Assembly (NCBI GenBank): GCA_937946835.1
Contig: CALFAV010000022.1
Span: 1 to 44,405, forward strand
Source of the DNA: an uncultured Verrucomicrobiae bacterium
Lineage (GTDB): Bacteria > Verrucomicrobiota > Verrucomicrobiia > Limisphaerales > J093
DNA length: 44,405 bases
Direction of reading: 5' to 3'
Below the pieces are notes generated by a model. That model had not been told where the DNA came from. It saw only the letters and a program-made list of their open reading frames with translations, and did no database searches. A program made the position numbers and the translations under genes. Positions 1 through 10,400 of this stretch are shown one piece after another. Position 1 is the first letter of the stretch; the number at the start of each line of letters is the position of its first letter.

Positions 1-32
1 AACCGCGGCGCCGTCCTGCGCGGACGGGTGTT

Positions 33-302
33 CTAAGCCTCGCGCAGGAAGCGCCGCACCGCGTCATGATCCCCGAGCGTGACCAGGACCAGATCGCCCT
101 GGTCGGGCAGAAACAACACCCGCAGGTGCAGTCCGACCCGCAGCTCGTAGTACGGGCCAAGGGGACGCAGGCCCAGGCCGTGGTGCAGGTGGGGCCGTCC
201 AAACACCGCGGGCAGGCGGCGCACCGCCGCGCGCACCCGCTCCTGGTCCTCCGGGCCGAGGCGGCGAAACTCGCGCCGGAACCGTGGCCGGGACAGGATC
301 AT
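33..302 (-). CDS. RelE/ParE-family toxin of a type II toxin-antitoxin pair
   Basis: An 89-residue basic protein of the size and pattern of the RelE/ParE toxin fold: an Arg-rich N-terminal helix (RPRFRREFRRL), a second helix rich in Arg, then beta-strands with YYELRVGLHLRVLFL and a closing LVLVTLGDHDAVRRFL. The central ELRVG..LRVLF strand pair is typical of ParE/HigB/RelE toxins. Members either cut mRNA on the ribosome or poison gyrase; the sequence does not say which. Its start lies inside the end of the antitoxin gene (4-bp ATGA overlap), so the two are translated together. The assignment rests on length, strand pattern and the antitoxin neighbour; the specific subfamily is unresolved. Confidence 0.75.
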   Translation of the reverse strand: MILSRPRFRREFRRLGPEDQERVRAAVRRLPAVFGRPHLHHGLGLRPLGPYYELRVGLHLRVLFLPDQGDLVLVTLGDHDAVRRFLREA

Positions 303-544
303 GCAAAGGGCTTGAGCTCACCCCGCCGTCGTTCGGCGCGGATGGCCCGCCGGGTGCGCGCGGCCGAACGCTCCACCTCCTCCGGGCTGATCCCGTACTC
401 GGCCCAGAGCGCGTCGGTGCCGGCCAGCGCGCCGTAGAGCAGGGCATTAACCGCGGCGCTGAAGTCCTTGAACCGGCCGGTGCTGATTTGCGCTGCGACC
501 AGGTTGCTGACCTCCTCGGTCAGGGTGATCGAGTGGCGTTTCAT
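299..544 (-). CDS. antitoxin of the adjacent RelE/ParE toxin (ribbon-helix-helix type)
   Basis: An 81-residue protein. It begins with MKRHSITLTEEVSNLV, a short beta-strand followed by a helix as in ribbon-helix-helix ParD-like antitoxins, continues with a second helix (GRFKDFSAAVNALLYGAL) resembling the usual G.Y.s.SE.VR.aLR pattern, and ends in a charged Arg/Glu tail likely to wrap the toxin. It comes first in the operon and overlaps the toxin start by 4 bp, the usual antitoxin-first order. RHH antitoxins normally bind their own promoter, here expected just right of 544. The tail is unusually Arg-rich (RRAIRAERRR), where many antitoxin tails are acidic. Antitoxin status is well supported by context, the fold less so. 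Confidence 0.7.
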   Translation of the reverse strand: MKRHSITLTEEVSNLVAAQISTGRFKDFSAAVNALLYGALAGTDALWAEYGISPEEVERSAARTRRAIRAERRRGELKPFA

Positions 545-840
545 GCGCGCAATGTAACACGCCGGGCATCCCGGGGCAACCCCCGGTTCCCCTCCCGGCC
601 CCCCGCCCCTGTCCAGCCTTGTCTATGTCCGCCGCCCGAAAGCCGTGCTAAGAGCGGCGGTGTCGGCCCCGGATGCGCCGAAGCAACGGAGGTGCGTTGA
701 AGGCCTCCGCCGGGGACGGCGCAGAGTCCCGGGACTTCGGGGCGCAAATGTCCTCTTCGAGCACCTTACCTGCGCCCCGCACGTGGCCCGTCCGGCAGGG
801 GCGTTTGACAACCCCTCCCCGCTGCCTAGCCTCTGGCCGC

Positions 841-2107
841 GTGTCGCGGCTGCCCTTTGAATGGATGCTGGCCCTGCGCTACCTGCGCCCCAAGCGCAAG
901 CTGGTCTCGGCCATCACCCTGATTTCCGTCCTGGGCGTGATGCTGGGCGTGGCCGTGCTGGTCATTGTCATCGCCGTGATGAGCGGATTCGACCGCGAAC
1001 TGCGGCACAAGCTGGCCGCCTACACCGCCCACCTTCGTGTCGAGGCCGCCGACGGGCTGCTGACCGAATACGCTGAACTCGCCCGCGAGCTGGCCACTGT
1101 GCCCGGCATCCGGGGCGTTACGCCCTACGTGACCGGGCCGGTGCTCCTGAAGACGCAACCGGCCGAGGGTTCCTCCGCCTTCCACGTGCCCTCGGTGTTG
1201 GGGGTGGACCCGGGCTCGACGGTGCCGCCGGTCAGCACGTTGCTCCAAAGCCTCGTCAGCGGCACCAATGAGCTGCGCGGCTACGGCTTCCTGGTGGGCC
1301 GGGAGCTGGCCGGCAAACTGAACCTCCACCCCGGCGACGCCGTGGCCGTGTACGCCGTCAACCAGCTCGAGCGCTGGAACACCGCCCGCCAGAAGGGGGA
1401 GGAAGAGGCGCCCCTGGCCGACGATTTCACCGTGCGCGGGATTTTCGACGTGGGCTTTTACGATCTCGACGCCCTGCTGGTGGTCTGTTCGCTGGCCAAC
1501 GCCCAGGACCTGTTCGGTCTGGAAAACGCGGTGCACGGTCTGATCGTGGCGTTGGACCAACCCGAGCAGGCCGCCGCGCTGCAGACGCGCCTCCAGGCCC
1601 AACTGGGGGGGCGCTACCGGATCACCACCTGGTACGAGGAGCACGAGTCGTTCCTTCAGTCGGTGGTGGTGGAGAAGAACATGATGTACTACCTGCTGTT
1701 CTTCATCACCCTGGTGGCGGCCTTCGGCATTTGCAGCGGCCTGATCACGTTCGTGGTCCAGAAAACCCGGGAAATCGGCACCCTCAAGGCCCTGGGCGCC
1801 ACCGACGGCCAGGTCATGTGGATTTTTCTGAGCCAAAGCCTGATTGTCGGTTTGCTCGGCGTAAGCTGCGGGGTGGGCCTGGGGCTGCTGGGCGTGCACT
1901 ACCGCAACGAGTTCCTCTCGACCATGCGCCGCCTGACCGGCTTCGAGTTGTTTCCCGCGGACATTTACCATTTCTACGAACTGCCGGCGCTGGTCGTGCC
2001 CGGCGACCTGGCCATCATCGTGACCGGCGCGTTGCTGATGTCCCTGCTGGGCGGATTAATCCCCGCCTGGCACGCCGGTCGGCTCGAACCGGTGGAGGCG
2101 TTGCGCC

Positions 2108-2115
<8 letters not shown>
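841..2115 (+). CDS. lolC: LolC/LolE-family lipoprotein-releasing ABC transporter permease
   Basis: Inner-membrane permease (424 residues from the chosen start) that, with LolD, extracts lipoproteins from the inner membrane for transfer to the outer membrane. The start is a GTG giving SRLPFEWMLALRYLRPKRK, the standard LolC/E N-terminus; the reading frame is open further upstream but that part is not conserved in character. TM1 follows (ITLISVLGVMLGVAVLVIVIAV with the typical MSGFDRELR after it), then a periplasmic MacB-like domain, then three C-terminal FtsX-domain TM segments containing TREIGTLKALGAT and ending in AGRLEPVEALRHE. There is a single permease, so LolC cannot be told from LolE; some bacteria use one LolF-type protein. 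lolD starts within its last codons (8-bp overlap). Confidence 0.93.
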
Positions 2116-2808
<693 letters not shown>

Positions 2809-2812
<4 letters not shown>

Positions 2813-3918
2813 CCCGGCCCCCGCTCGCGACCATGCGCGTTCACCCACCCCACCCCACCGTCCCGATTCTGATCGGCCTGTTGCTGATGAACCCGACCGC
2901 CACAGCCCAACCGCCCGCCTGGCTGGCCGCCACACCGCCGGCCCCGGAATTGAAAATCCCCGCCTCCCTCTCCGAATGGCGCGCCCAACGCACCGCCCTG
3001 CGCGCCCAACTCGGGCGCCTGCTGGGCGACCTGCCCCCCCGGCCCGCCACACCGCCGGTCGAGATCCTCGCCCGCGAAACACGGGAGGGTTACACCCTCG
3101 AGCACTTTCAGTTCGACAACGGTGCCGGCGCCACCGTGCCCGGCGTGTTGCTGCTGCCGACCGGTGTCGCGGGCAAGGTACCCGGCATCCTCTACTGCCA
3201 CTGGCATGGCGGCGAGTACGACAAGGGCAAAGTCGAACTGTTCGAGCGTGCCCATACCCCCGAGGAACCGGGACCCGCCCTGGCCCGGCGCGGCTACGCG
3301 GTGCTGGCCATTGACGCCTACTGCTTCGGGGAACGGCACGGCCGGGGCCCCGGTTCCGATGAGCGGGGCAGCGCGGGCGAACTCACGGCCAGCAAATACC
3401 ACCTGTGGCTGGGCCGCTCCCTCTGGGGCATGATCCTGCGCGACGACCTCATGGCCCTGGACTACCTGGCCGCCCGACCCGAGGTGGACCCCGCCCGGCT
3501 GGGCGTGACCGGCATCAGCATGGGCGCCACCCGCACCTGGTGGTTGATGGCCCTGGACGAGCGGCTCAAGGCCGGCGTGGCGGTCGCCTGCCTGACCCGT
3601 TACCAAAATCTCCTGGCTCACCAGGGCCTGAAATACCACGGCATCTACTACTACGTGCCCGGCATGCTCCGGCATTTCGACACCGAGGCCGTGATCGCCC
3701 TGATCGCCCCCCGCGCCCTGCTCTGCCAGAACGGCGACCGCGACGAAGGCTCGCCCGTGGACGGCATCCGCGAAATCGAGACCCGCGCACGGCCGGCCTG
3801 GGAACTGAGCGGAGCCGGCACAAATTTCCGCAACCTGATCTATCCGGGCGTGGGCCACGTGTACCTGCCGGAAATGTGGCGGGAAACCCTGGCCTGGTTC
3901 GATCGGCACTTGAAATGA
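2809..3918 (+). CDS. secreted alpha/beta hydrolase (dienelactone hydrolase / acetyl-xylan-esterase-like)
   Basis: A 369-residue predicted exported esterase. A hydrophobic stretch near the N-terminus (VPILIGLLLMNPTATAQ) looks like a signal peptide cut after TAQ. The GTG at 2809 overlaps the lolD stop by 4 bp; the ATG at 2833 would give a more usual signal peptide. The alpha/beta hydrolase core shows GILYCHWHGGEY (oxyanion region), nucleophile Ser237 in GISMG, an acid in NGDRDEG (Asp310 or 312) and His350 in GVGHVYL. The pattern resembles prolyl oligopeptidase/acetyl xylan esterase-type proteins common in polysaccharide-degrading Verrucomicrobiota and Planctomycetota. The substrate cannot be read from the sequence; esters on plant or algal polysaccharides are a reasonable guess. 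The coupling to lolCD may be accidental. Confidence 0.85.
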
Positions 3919-3958
3919 CCGCGGCGAACTGCGCTCAAGCCACTCGCCCGCCACTGCC

Positions 3959-4051
3959 GGAGCGCCGGCTGGTCACCGCTGGGTTGGAGCGCCGGCTGGT
4001 CACCGCTGGGTTGGAGCGCCGGCTGGTCACCGCTGGGTTGGAGCGCCGGCT
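3959..4051 (+). repeat. 27-bp tandem repeat, three perfect copies plus a partial
   Basis: Three identical 27-bp units occupy 3959-3985, 3986-4012 and 4013-4039, followed by a partial unit that runs into a hairpin at 4040-4061. Each unit begins GGAGCGCCGGCTGG. The first 12 bases match the left arm of that hairpin (GGAGCGCCGGCTTCC...), so the array seems to have grown from a partial copy of the palindromic element. There is no coding potential and the units are directly abutting, so it is not a CRISPR. Confidence 0.95.
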
Positions 4052-4472
4052 TCCAGCCGGCAAGCGGGGGTCTGGGTGCAACGGTTGGCGGGTTGGAAAC
4101 CCGCGCTACCTGCCAGCGCCAAGCAAACCGCGGCAGGCAGGCGGCAGACTGGAAGTCTGCGCTACAGCCCTCGGCGGCCGGAGCGCGGCGATGCGCTGCC
4201 TGGTCACAAGCCGGATTAACGGTGGTTGCTGCGCTTTTCCCACTCGACCTCCGAAAGTGCCAGCAAGCTCGCGCACTCCACTGGCTGGTGCCTCGCCCAG
4301 TGACCCCCAGGCGCGCAAGCGTTTGGAGTGCGGCGGGGAACCCGCCGCTTTCTTCGGGACCGCCGGCTTCGAGCCGGCCCGGGGCCGCGGTGGAGCGCGG
4401 CCCTCCACCGGGGGGCCACTGCGCCACGGGCCTCAATCGGCGGTCATGGTCCGTGGAACGCGGCCCTTCACC
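4040..4472. repeat. cluster of REP-like palindromic elements (cluster A)
   Basis: Intergenic space between two convergent genes, filled with short hairpins. The main type is a 7-bp stem with a 3-nt loop and a GCTAC tail (GTAGC on the other strand). Copies are at 4088-4109 (GCGGGTT/GGA/AACCCGC), 4144-4165 (GCAGACT/GGA/AGTCTGC), 4040-4061 (GGAGC before GCCGGCT/TCC/AGCCGGC) and 4362-4378 (GCCGGCT/TCG/AGCCGGC). An 8-bp stem with a GAA loop lies at 4330-4348. A GGTGGAG/CTCCACC hairpin lies at 4389-4409, with a degraded copy at 4453-4472. The GTAG foot and hairpin match the REP class mobilised by REP-associated tyrosine transposases. Open frames crossing this region are artefacts of the repeats. 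Confidence 0.85.
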
Positions 4473-4483
4473 GGCGGGGCAAT

Positions 4484-7400
4484 TCATCGCACCACCAGCT
4501 TGAAGCTTTCGGAGTGGCTGTTGAACTCGGGCGCATAGAGGCACTGGATGCCGGCCGGCCCGGTTTGATATTCGCCCCGCAATTGAACCCGGGCGGAATA
4601 CTCGAACACGTACGTGCCCCGGGGCAGCCAGCCGATGAAGAAATGGCTGGCGGTGTCGCGGGTGGACTCGTAATAGCCCAGCCCGTCCTGGTACCGGTAG
4701 CCGCTGAGCACGTTCACCGGCTCGACACCGCTGCCCCGCTGGTCCTTGAGGTGGACGTATTCCATGTCGCGGTCCACCCGCAGCTCCAGGCGCACCACCA
4801 ACTCGTCCCCGACCGCCACCGGACCGGACACGGGTTCGAGCACGGGACCGGCGGTGGTGGCGCGTTTGACGAACAGCGCCTTTTTGAGCTGCAACGGCGT
4901 ACCCTCGTAGGGCTGCACGCGGGACAGGTCCTCGAAGTACTGCCAGTGCACGCTGCCCCAGGCCACGCCGGGGTCGGTTTTCCGGAGGGTGATTGTGCTC
5001 ATCGCGGGCGTCACTTCGGCGCCGGCGAAGCGGACTTCGTAGAATCCGGTGCCCGGTTCCACCGCGGTGCCCGGCTCCCGCGTCGCTGCCCCGGGTGTGG
5101 TTAAGGGGGTGATGTTTCGGCCGCCCACGGTCAGCTCGACCAGCGCGTCGCTGCCGAGCAGGTTGCGGCCGCGCAGCAACAGCGCGTACACGGCGTCGGC
5201 CGTGGCCTTGGTGGAGGGCCAGTTCTGGGTCTGCTTCTGCTTCAAGAGCCAGACCTGGCATTCCTCGACGGCCGCCGCGTCCTGCGCAATCTCGGCGAAG
5301 ACCTCGATCATCAGGGCCTGGGTTTCGATCGGCGCGTGATACCACCACCAACTGGGCTGGGGGTCGCGCCAGAACCGGCCCAACTCCTCGCTGGTGACGC
5401 TGCGTTCCTTGAGCGAGCGGGCGATGGCCCGGGCGGTGGCGGGGTCGCCGAAGCGCTGCAACGCCAGCGCCAGATGCCCCTGGGTCTGGCGCCCCGTCCT
5501 GAGCCAGTGCTGGCGGGCGCGCGCCAGGAAGAATTCCACCGCCCGTAGCGCCGGTTCCGCCAGCGGCCGGTCCTTGAGGAAGAAGCTCCGCCCGTACAAA
5601 TACAACGCATCGGCGGGATCGGGCACATAGTCCTCCGGCTGCTTCCAGTCTTTGAGAATCCGGGCGTGCTGTTCGACCACCCGGCGGTCCAGTGGCTCCA
5701 ACGCCATCAGGGCCAGGTCCACCGGCGTGTTCACCCCCAGATGCCGCAGGCGGCCGAAGCCGGCCACGATGTAGCGGGTGATGTACTCGTCGCGCGGGCC
5801 CCCGGGGAACCACGCCCACCCGCCGTCGGGCCGGGCGGTCTGGCGGAGTTTTTCGAGGGCGCCGGCCAGTTCGGCCTCGAGCCGGTTGGCGTCGAAGAGC
5901 ACGCCCACGTTGCGGCGGGCCTCGCTTTCCCGTTGCGCCTGCCGAACCCAGGGGGATTCCTCCAGCACCACGGCCTTCAGCTCCGGGTTTTTCTCCAGCG
6001 GGCTGTCCAGCGCCGGCGTGTTTTTCCAGAGGTCGAAGACGCGGCGGATTTTCGGGTCGGAGTTGGCGATGAACCGGGCCAGGGCGTTGGCGTAATAGCG
6101 GTTGAAGACCTGCTCGGCGCACTCGTGCGGAAACTCCATCAGGTACGGCAGCGCCAGCACCGCGTACCAGGCCGGCTGGGACACCATCTGCACCGTCAGG
6201 CTCTGGTGCCGGAGGGTGGGGGAGCCGGCGGACTCCGCCAGCGCTTTGAACTCGAACCGCCGGGTCGCCGGCCCTCGCACGGGCAGCGGCAACGACTCGG
6301 TGACCAGGACCCGCCGGGCCAGCACCGGCACGAAACCCTCCTCACCATCGGAGACCGACTCGGTGGCGCCCACCGCCTTGAAGGCCAGCACGGTCAGGCC
6401 GTCGGGCACCCCGATCCGCCAGGCGAAGCCGCGCGACTGCCGCGGCCCCAGTTCAAAGGATTGCTCCGGGTGCACGTGGCCCAGCGCGGCGTCGGCGGGC
6501 TGCCCGGTGAGGCCGTCGGTGAAGGTCAGCCGCACCGTGCCGCGCTGCGGGCGGTCGCTTTGGTTGGACACCTTGACGGTGAATTCGAGCACGTCGCCCT
6601 CCCGGACAAAGCGGGGCGGGTTGGGCTGCACCATCAGGTCGCGGGCGGTGACCGTGCGCCCCTCGAGCAGGCCGGCGCGCAGGGCGCGGTCGTGGGCAAA
6701 GCCCAGAAACCGCCACTCGGTCAGCGCCTCGGGCATCGTAAATTCCAGGCGCACCAGGCCGTTGGTGTCACTGCGCAGGTGCGGGAAGAAAAAGGCCGTT
6801 TCTTCCAGGTTTTTCCGCGCCGCCACGCGGCTCAGGTCGGGGCCGCGCGCCGGGGATTCCGACGTCGCCTCCACGCCCGAACCGGCTACGCCGGCCTTGG
6901 CCTGCGCGGCCGGGCCCGGCGCCGCGTGGGCGGTGAGGGCCGCCTCCGCGGCGGGCGCGGCCGCCGGCATGACCAACCGGTCCGTCTCGGTACCGACAGC
7001 CCGGACAGCCAAACCGTAGCGGAGCGCCATGGGAACAGGGGCGAAAAACTCCTGGCGGATTTCCGGCGGGAAATCGCGGTAACGCAGTTCCACCGAGATG
7101 GGTTCCCAGGTCCAATGGGTGAACGGTTGCAATGGATTCGCCGAGTTGGCAAAGCCCGCGGTCACCAACAGCGGTTCCTGGCGAAAGACCCCGAAACCAG
7201 CGGGCCAGTGCAGCGGAGCGAAGGCATCCAACGAGGCGTCGTAGAGCGTGGCGACCAGTTCGGCAGCCCAGCGTTCCGCCCCGGCTCCTTCGGAGTCCGC
7301 TGCATCGGGCTTTGGAGGGCGCACTTCCAATGCCCAGGTCTCGCGCTGCCCCGGCTCGAGCTTCGAGCGGAAGCGTTCCCAGCGCAGGGTTAACTCCTTG

Positions 7401-10400
7401 TTCTTCCACGGCACCTGCACCTGCCGGATGGTGAGGTGGGCGCGGTTTTCTCGCACGAAGGTCACCAGCAGGTTGAACCCGCCGCGGTGGGCCTCACCCA
7501 CCGCCTGTTTGATTTGCGCCTGCGTGGCGCCGGGCCGGGTCCAGTACCGCTGCAGAAACCGGCCGCGATGTTCGATCTCGACAAAGGCCCGCCCGGTCTC
7601 GTAGCCGGTGCCCCAGACCGCGAGAAATTCCTCGCCGGGCTGAACCTCCCAAGCTCGCGCGGCCAGGTGCTGCGGCACCTTGACGGGGAAGTGCTCGGCG
7701 TCGGGATTGACCACGGTCAACGGCCGGCGCGCGGTCACCGCCTGGCCGAAGGGGTCGCGGGTCTCCAACACGGCCCGGTACGCGCCCGCCGGGAGCCGGA
7801 ACTCCAGCGCGGCCACGCCATTGGTGTCGGTGGTAAACGCCTGTTCGGCCACCACCGCGCCCAGCGGCCAGTGGGCCGGGTCGGACAGATCGGGCGGCTC
7901 CCCCTGCCCTTCCCCCTCGGCGGCGTCGTTCAGTCCGAGCCGACCGGGGAAAAAGCGGGGGCGGACGGGCTCGGCCAGCCCGGGCCGCTGGACGGTGTCT
8001 GGTGCCCGGAGGGCGTGTACGCGCAACAGGCCGGCGGTCACCTGCGGGTCGCCGTCCAGGGTGGTAATCCGGGCCTCGAGACGGACGGGCTGCGATTCGG
8101 TCAGCCACTCGGAGGTCGAGAGGTCGGCCTGAAGCGCGGCGTATCCCAGGCGGATGACCCGGGTGTCGGAGCGCGTCTCGCCGGTGTTGTCCGTCACGTC
8201 CGCCTGCACCTCGAACTCGAAGACCGGCTCGTCCGCGGCGGGCACCTTGGGATCGGGACGGGCGTGGAAGCGGATTTGGAAGTGCCCGTCCGCGTCGGTC
8301 TGGAGTTGGCCGTGGGCGATTTCCTGCTCGGCCCCGCGCCGGGGCGGGATGCGCCAGCCGCCCCACCACCAGGGCATCCGGGTGCGCCGCACCACGCGGT
8401 ACCGGACCTCCGCCCGGTCAATGGCGGCCCCGGTGTAGGCCACGGCCCGGCCCGGGAGGAGCACCTCCGCGCCCAACCGGGCCGCACCGGCGGGCGGCTC
8501 GAGGGTGACCTGGAACTTCGGTCGTTTGTATTCCTCGACGGTAAAGTGGGTCACCCCGGCCGGACCTTCGACCACCTGCAGGCGCATCGAGCCGGTGAGC
8601 CGGCCGCGTGGGGCGGTGAAGCTGCCGCTGAAGGCACCATGGTCGTTCACCGCGTGGTGCTGACGGGAGATTTCCCGGCCGTTGACGTCGTAGAAGGCGA
8701 CCGTCACCGACTCCCGCGCCAGGGTCTCATATCGGTCGTTGGCCCGGTCGGCGCGCAGGCAGATGCCCTTGTACCGGATGACCTGGCCGGGCCGGTAAAT
8801 CGCGCGGTCGGTGAACAGAAAGGTCTGTTCATGCGGGCGCTCGGGACGGGGGGACTCCCAGACCTGCCACTCCGAGTCGGTGGCCAGGGATTGCCCGTGT
8901 GCGCTGACCTTGAGCAACACACCGCGGCCGCGGGGCGCATTCACGGTGAAGAAGCCATTGGTGTCGGTGACCACCTCCGGCACGGCCACGCGGTCGCCGC
9001 GCGCGTTCAAATACCAACCCTGAACGCGCGTGCCCGGGATGGGCTCGCCGCTGGCGGCCTCCAGCACAAAGCCCTCGAGCTGCCCGGCGCGGGTGCGGGT
9101 AACCAGGGCCAGGTCGCTGACCCAAACGGTGGTCAGGGACAGTTGGTTGTCCACCTCGCTGAAGTCCGGCTTGTGGCTGGCGAGGAGGAAATAAAACCCC
9201 GGCGCGAGCGTGGTGGGCGCCGGCAACTCGACCGTGCGCTCCTTGAAGTCCGGTGTGGGCGGCAGCGGGGCCGACCAGGCCAGCGCGGGCGCTTTGGCCA
9301 GCACCGCCCGGCGCTCCTCCTCGCTGAGATTTTCCGGCCGGCTGTGCTCCCGCTTGAGGAACTGGTCCCAGTCCCAGGGCACGGCCCGAAACCAGACCTG
9401 GGTAAGGTTGCGGTAACGGACCGTGAGGGTGGGCCAGGGGGCGTTCCAAACCCGCTCGGTGGTGAGGTGGGCGGACTTCGCTTCGATTTCGGCGATGAGG
9501 TGGGCGCAAAGCCTGCCGCCCGGGCTGTCCGGGTGGGCGGCGCGCCCGCGCTTGGCCAGGCGGTGGGCCTCGGCCGGGTTGCCGGCCTCACGCTCCAGCC
9601 GCGCCCGGTGGTAGAGGGCCAGGGACTCGAGTTCGTGACCGGCGGCGTTTTCCACCAGGCGCTGCAGCGCCGCCTTGAGACGCTCGGCGCGCCCCTCCTC
9701 GGCGGCCGCGTTGCCGCCCCAGAGCAGCCGGGCCAGGTCCACGTCCAGAAAAGCGGTGCGATCGGCATCGTCGCGGTGGAAGCGCAGCAGCTCCTGATAG
9801 AGCCGGACGGCCTTGAGCGCGGGGGCGTTGGTGTCCGGGGTGGCGGGACGCCAGGCCAGAAACGCCTCCACCGGGCCGAAGATCGGGTCTTCGGCGCGGA
9901 TCTCGAAGGCGTCTTCGGGCCGCGCGCCGGCCTGCTCACCGGCGGTGTAGAACTTGAGCGCCTCATGGGCGAGGAAGTCGTAGAGCGTGGGCCGGTAGGT
10001 GTCCGGCAGGGTGCCCTTGACCAGGAACTCGTCAAAGGCCGTGACGGGCGTGGCGCGAAGCCGGTCCGTGTCGGCCAGGGCGGCGGTGAAGTGGCGGTCA
10101 ATCTCGGCAAAGAGGCGGCGCAGGTCCCAGGTGCGGAAGTCCGGTCCGGGCGGCGCGGCGGTGGCGGTGCGCTGGAGGAAGCGCCCGCGGTTTTGCTGGA
10201 AGTACTGCCAGTACCAGTGGGCCAGGATGGCCTCGAGCAGGGGGCGGATTTCCGCCGGGGCGGTTTCCAGCGCGGTCGCCAGGCGGGTGATTTTTTCCTC
10301 GGGCGCGCCGCCCTGGATTTGCGCCTCGAGGGTGATTTGGCGGCACAGGGCCTTGACCGCCTCGGCCCAGGCGCGGTCGGCCAGGGCGCCGCGGAGAATG

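Noticed and set aside
673..840. 56-residue N-terminal extension of the LolC/E gene
   Set aside because: The conserved N-terminus begins at the GTG at 841; upstream text is low complexity and non-membrane.
3959..4051. possible CRISPR array
   Set aside because: The 27-bp units abut with no spacers.
4106..4503. short frames with phrases such as ADWKSALQPSA
   Set aside because: These phrases are direct translations of the GCAGACT/AGTCTGC hairpins and occur wherever the REPs occur.
3405..4538. 377-residue plus-strand frame crossing the tandem repeats
   Set aside because: It overlaps the esterase out of frame and then translates repeats (VTAGLERRL three times); an artefact.
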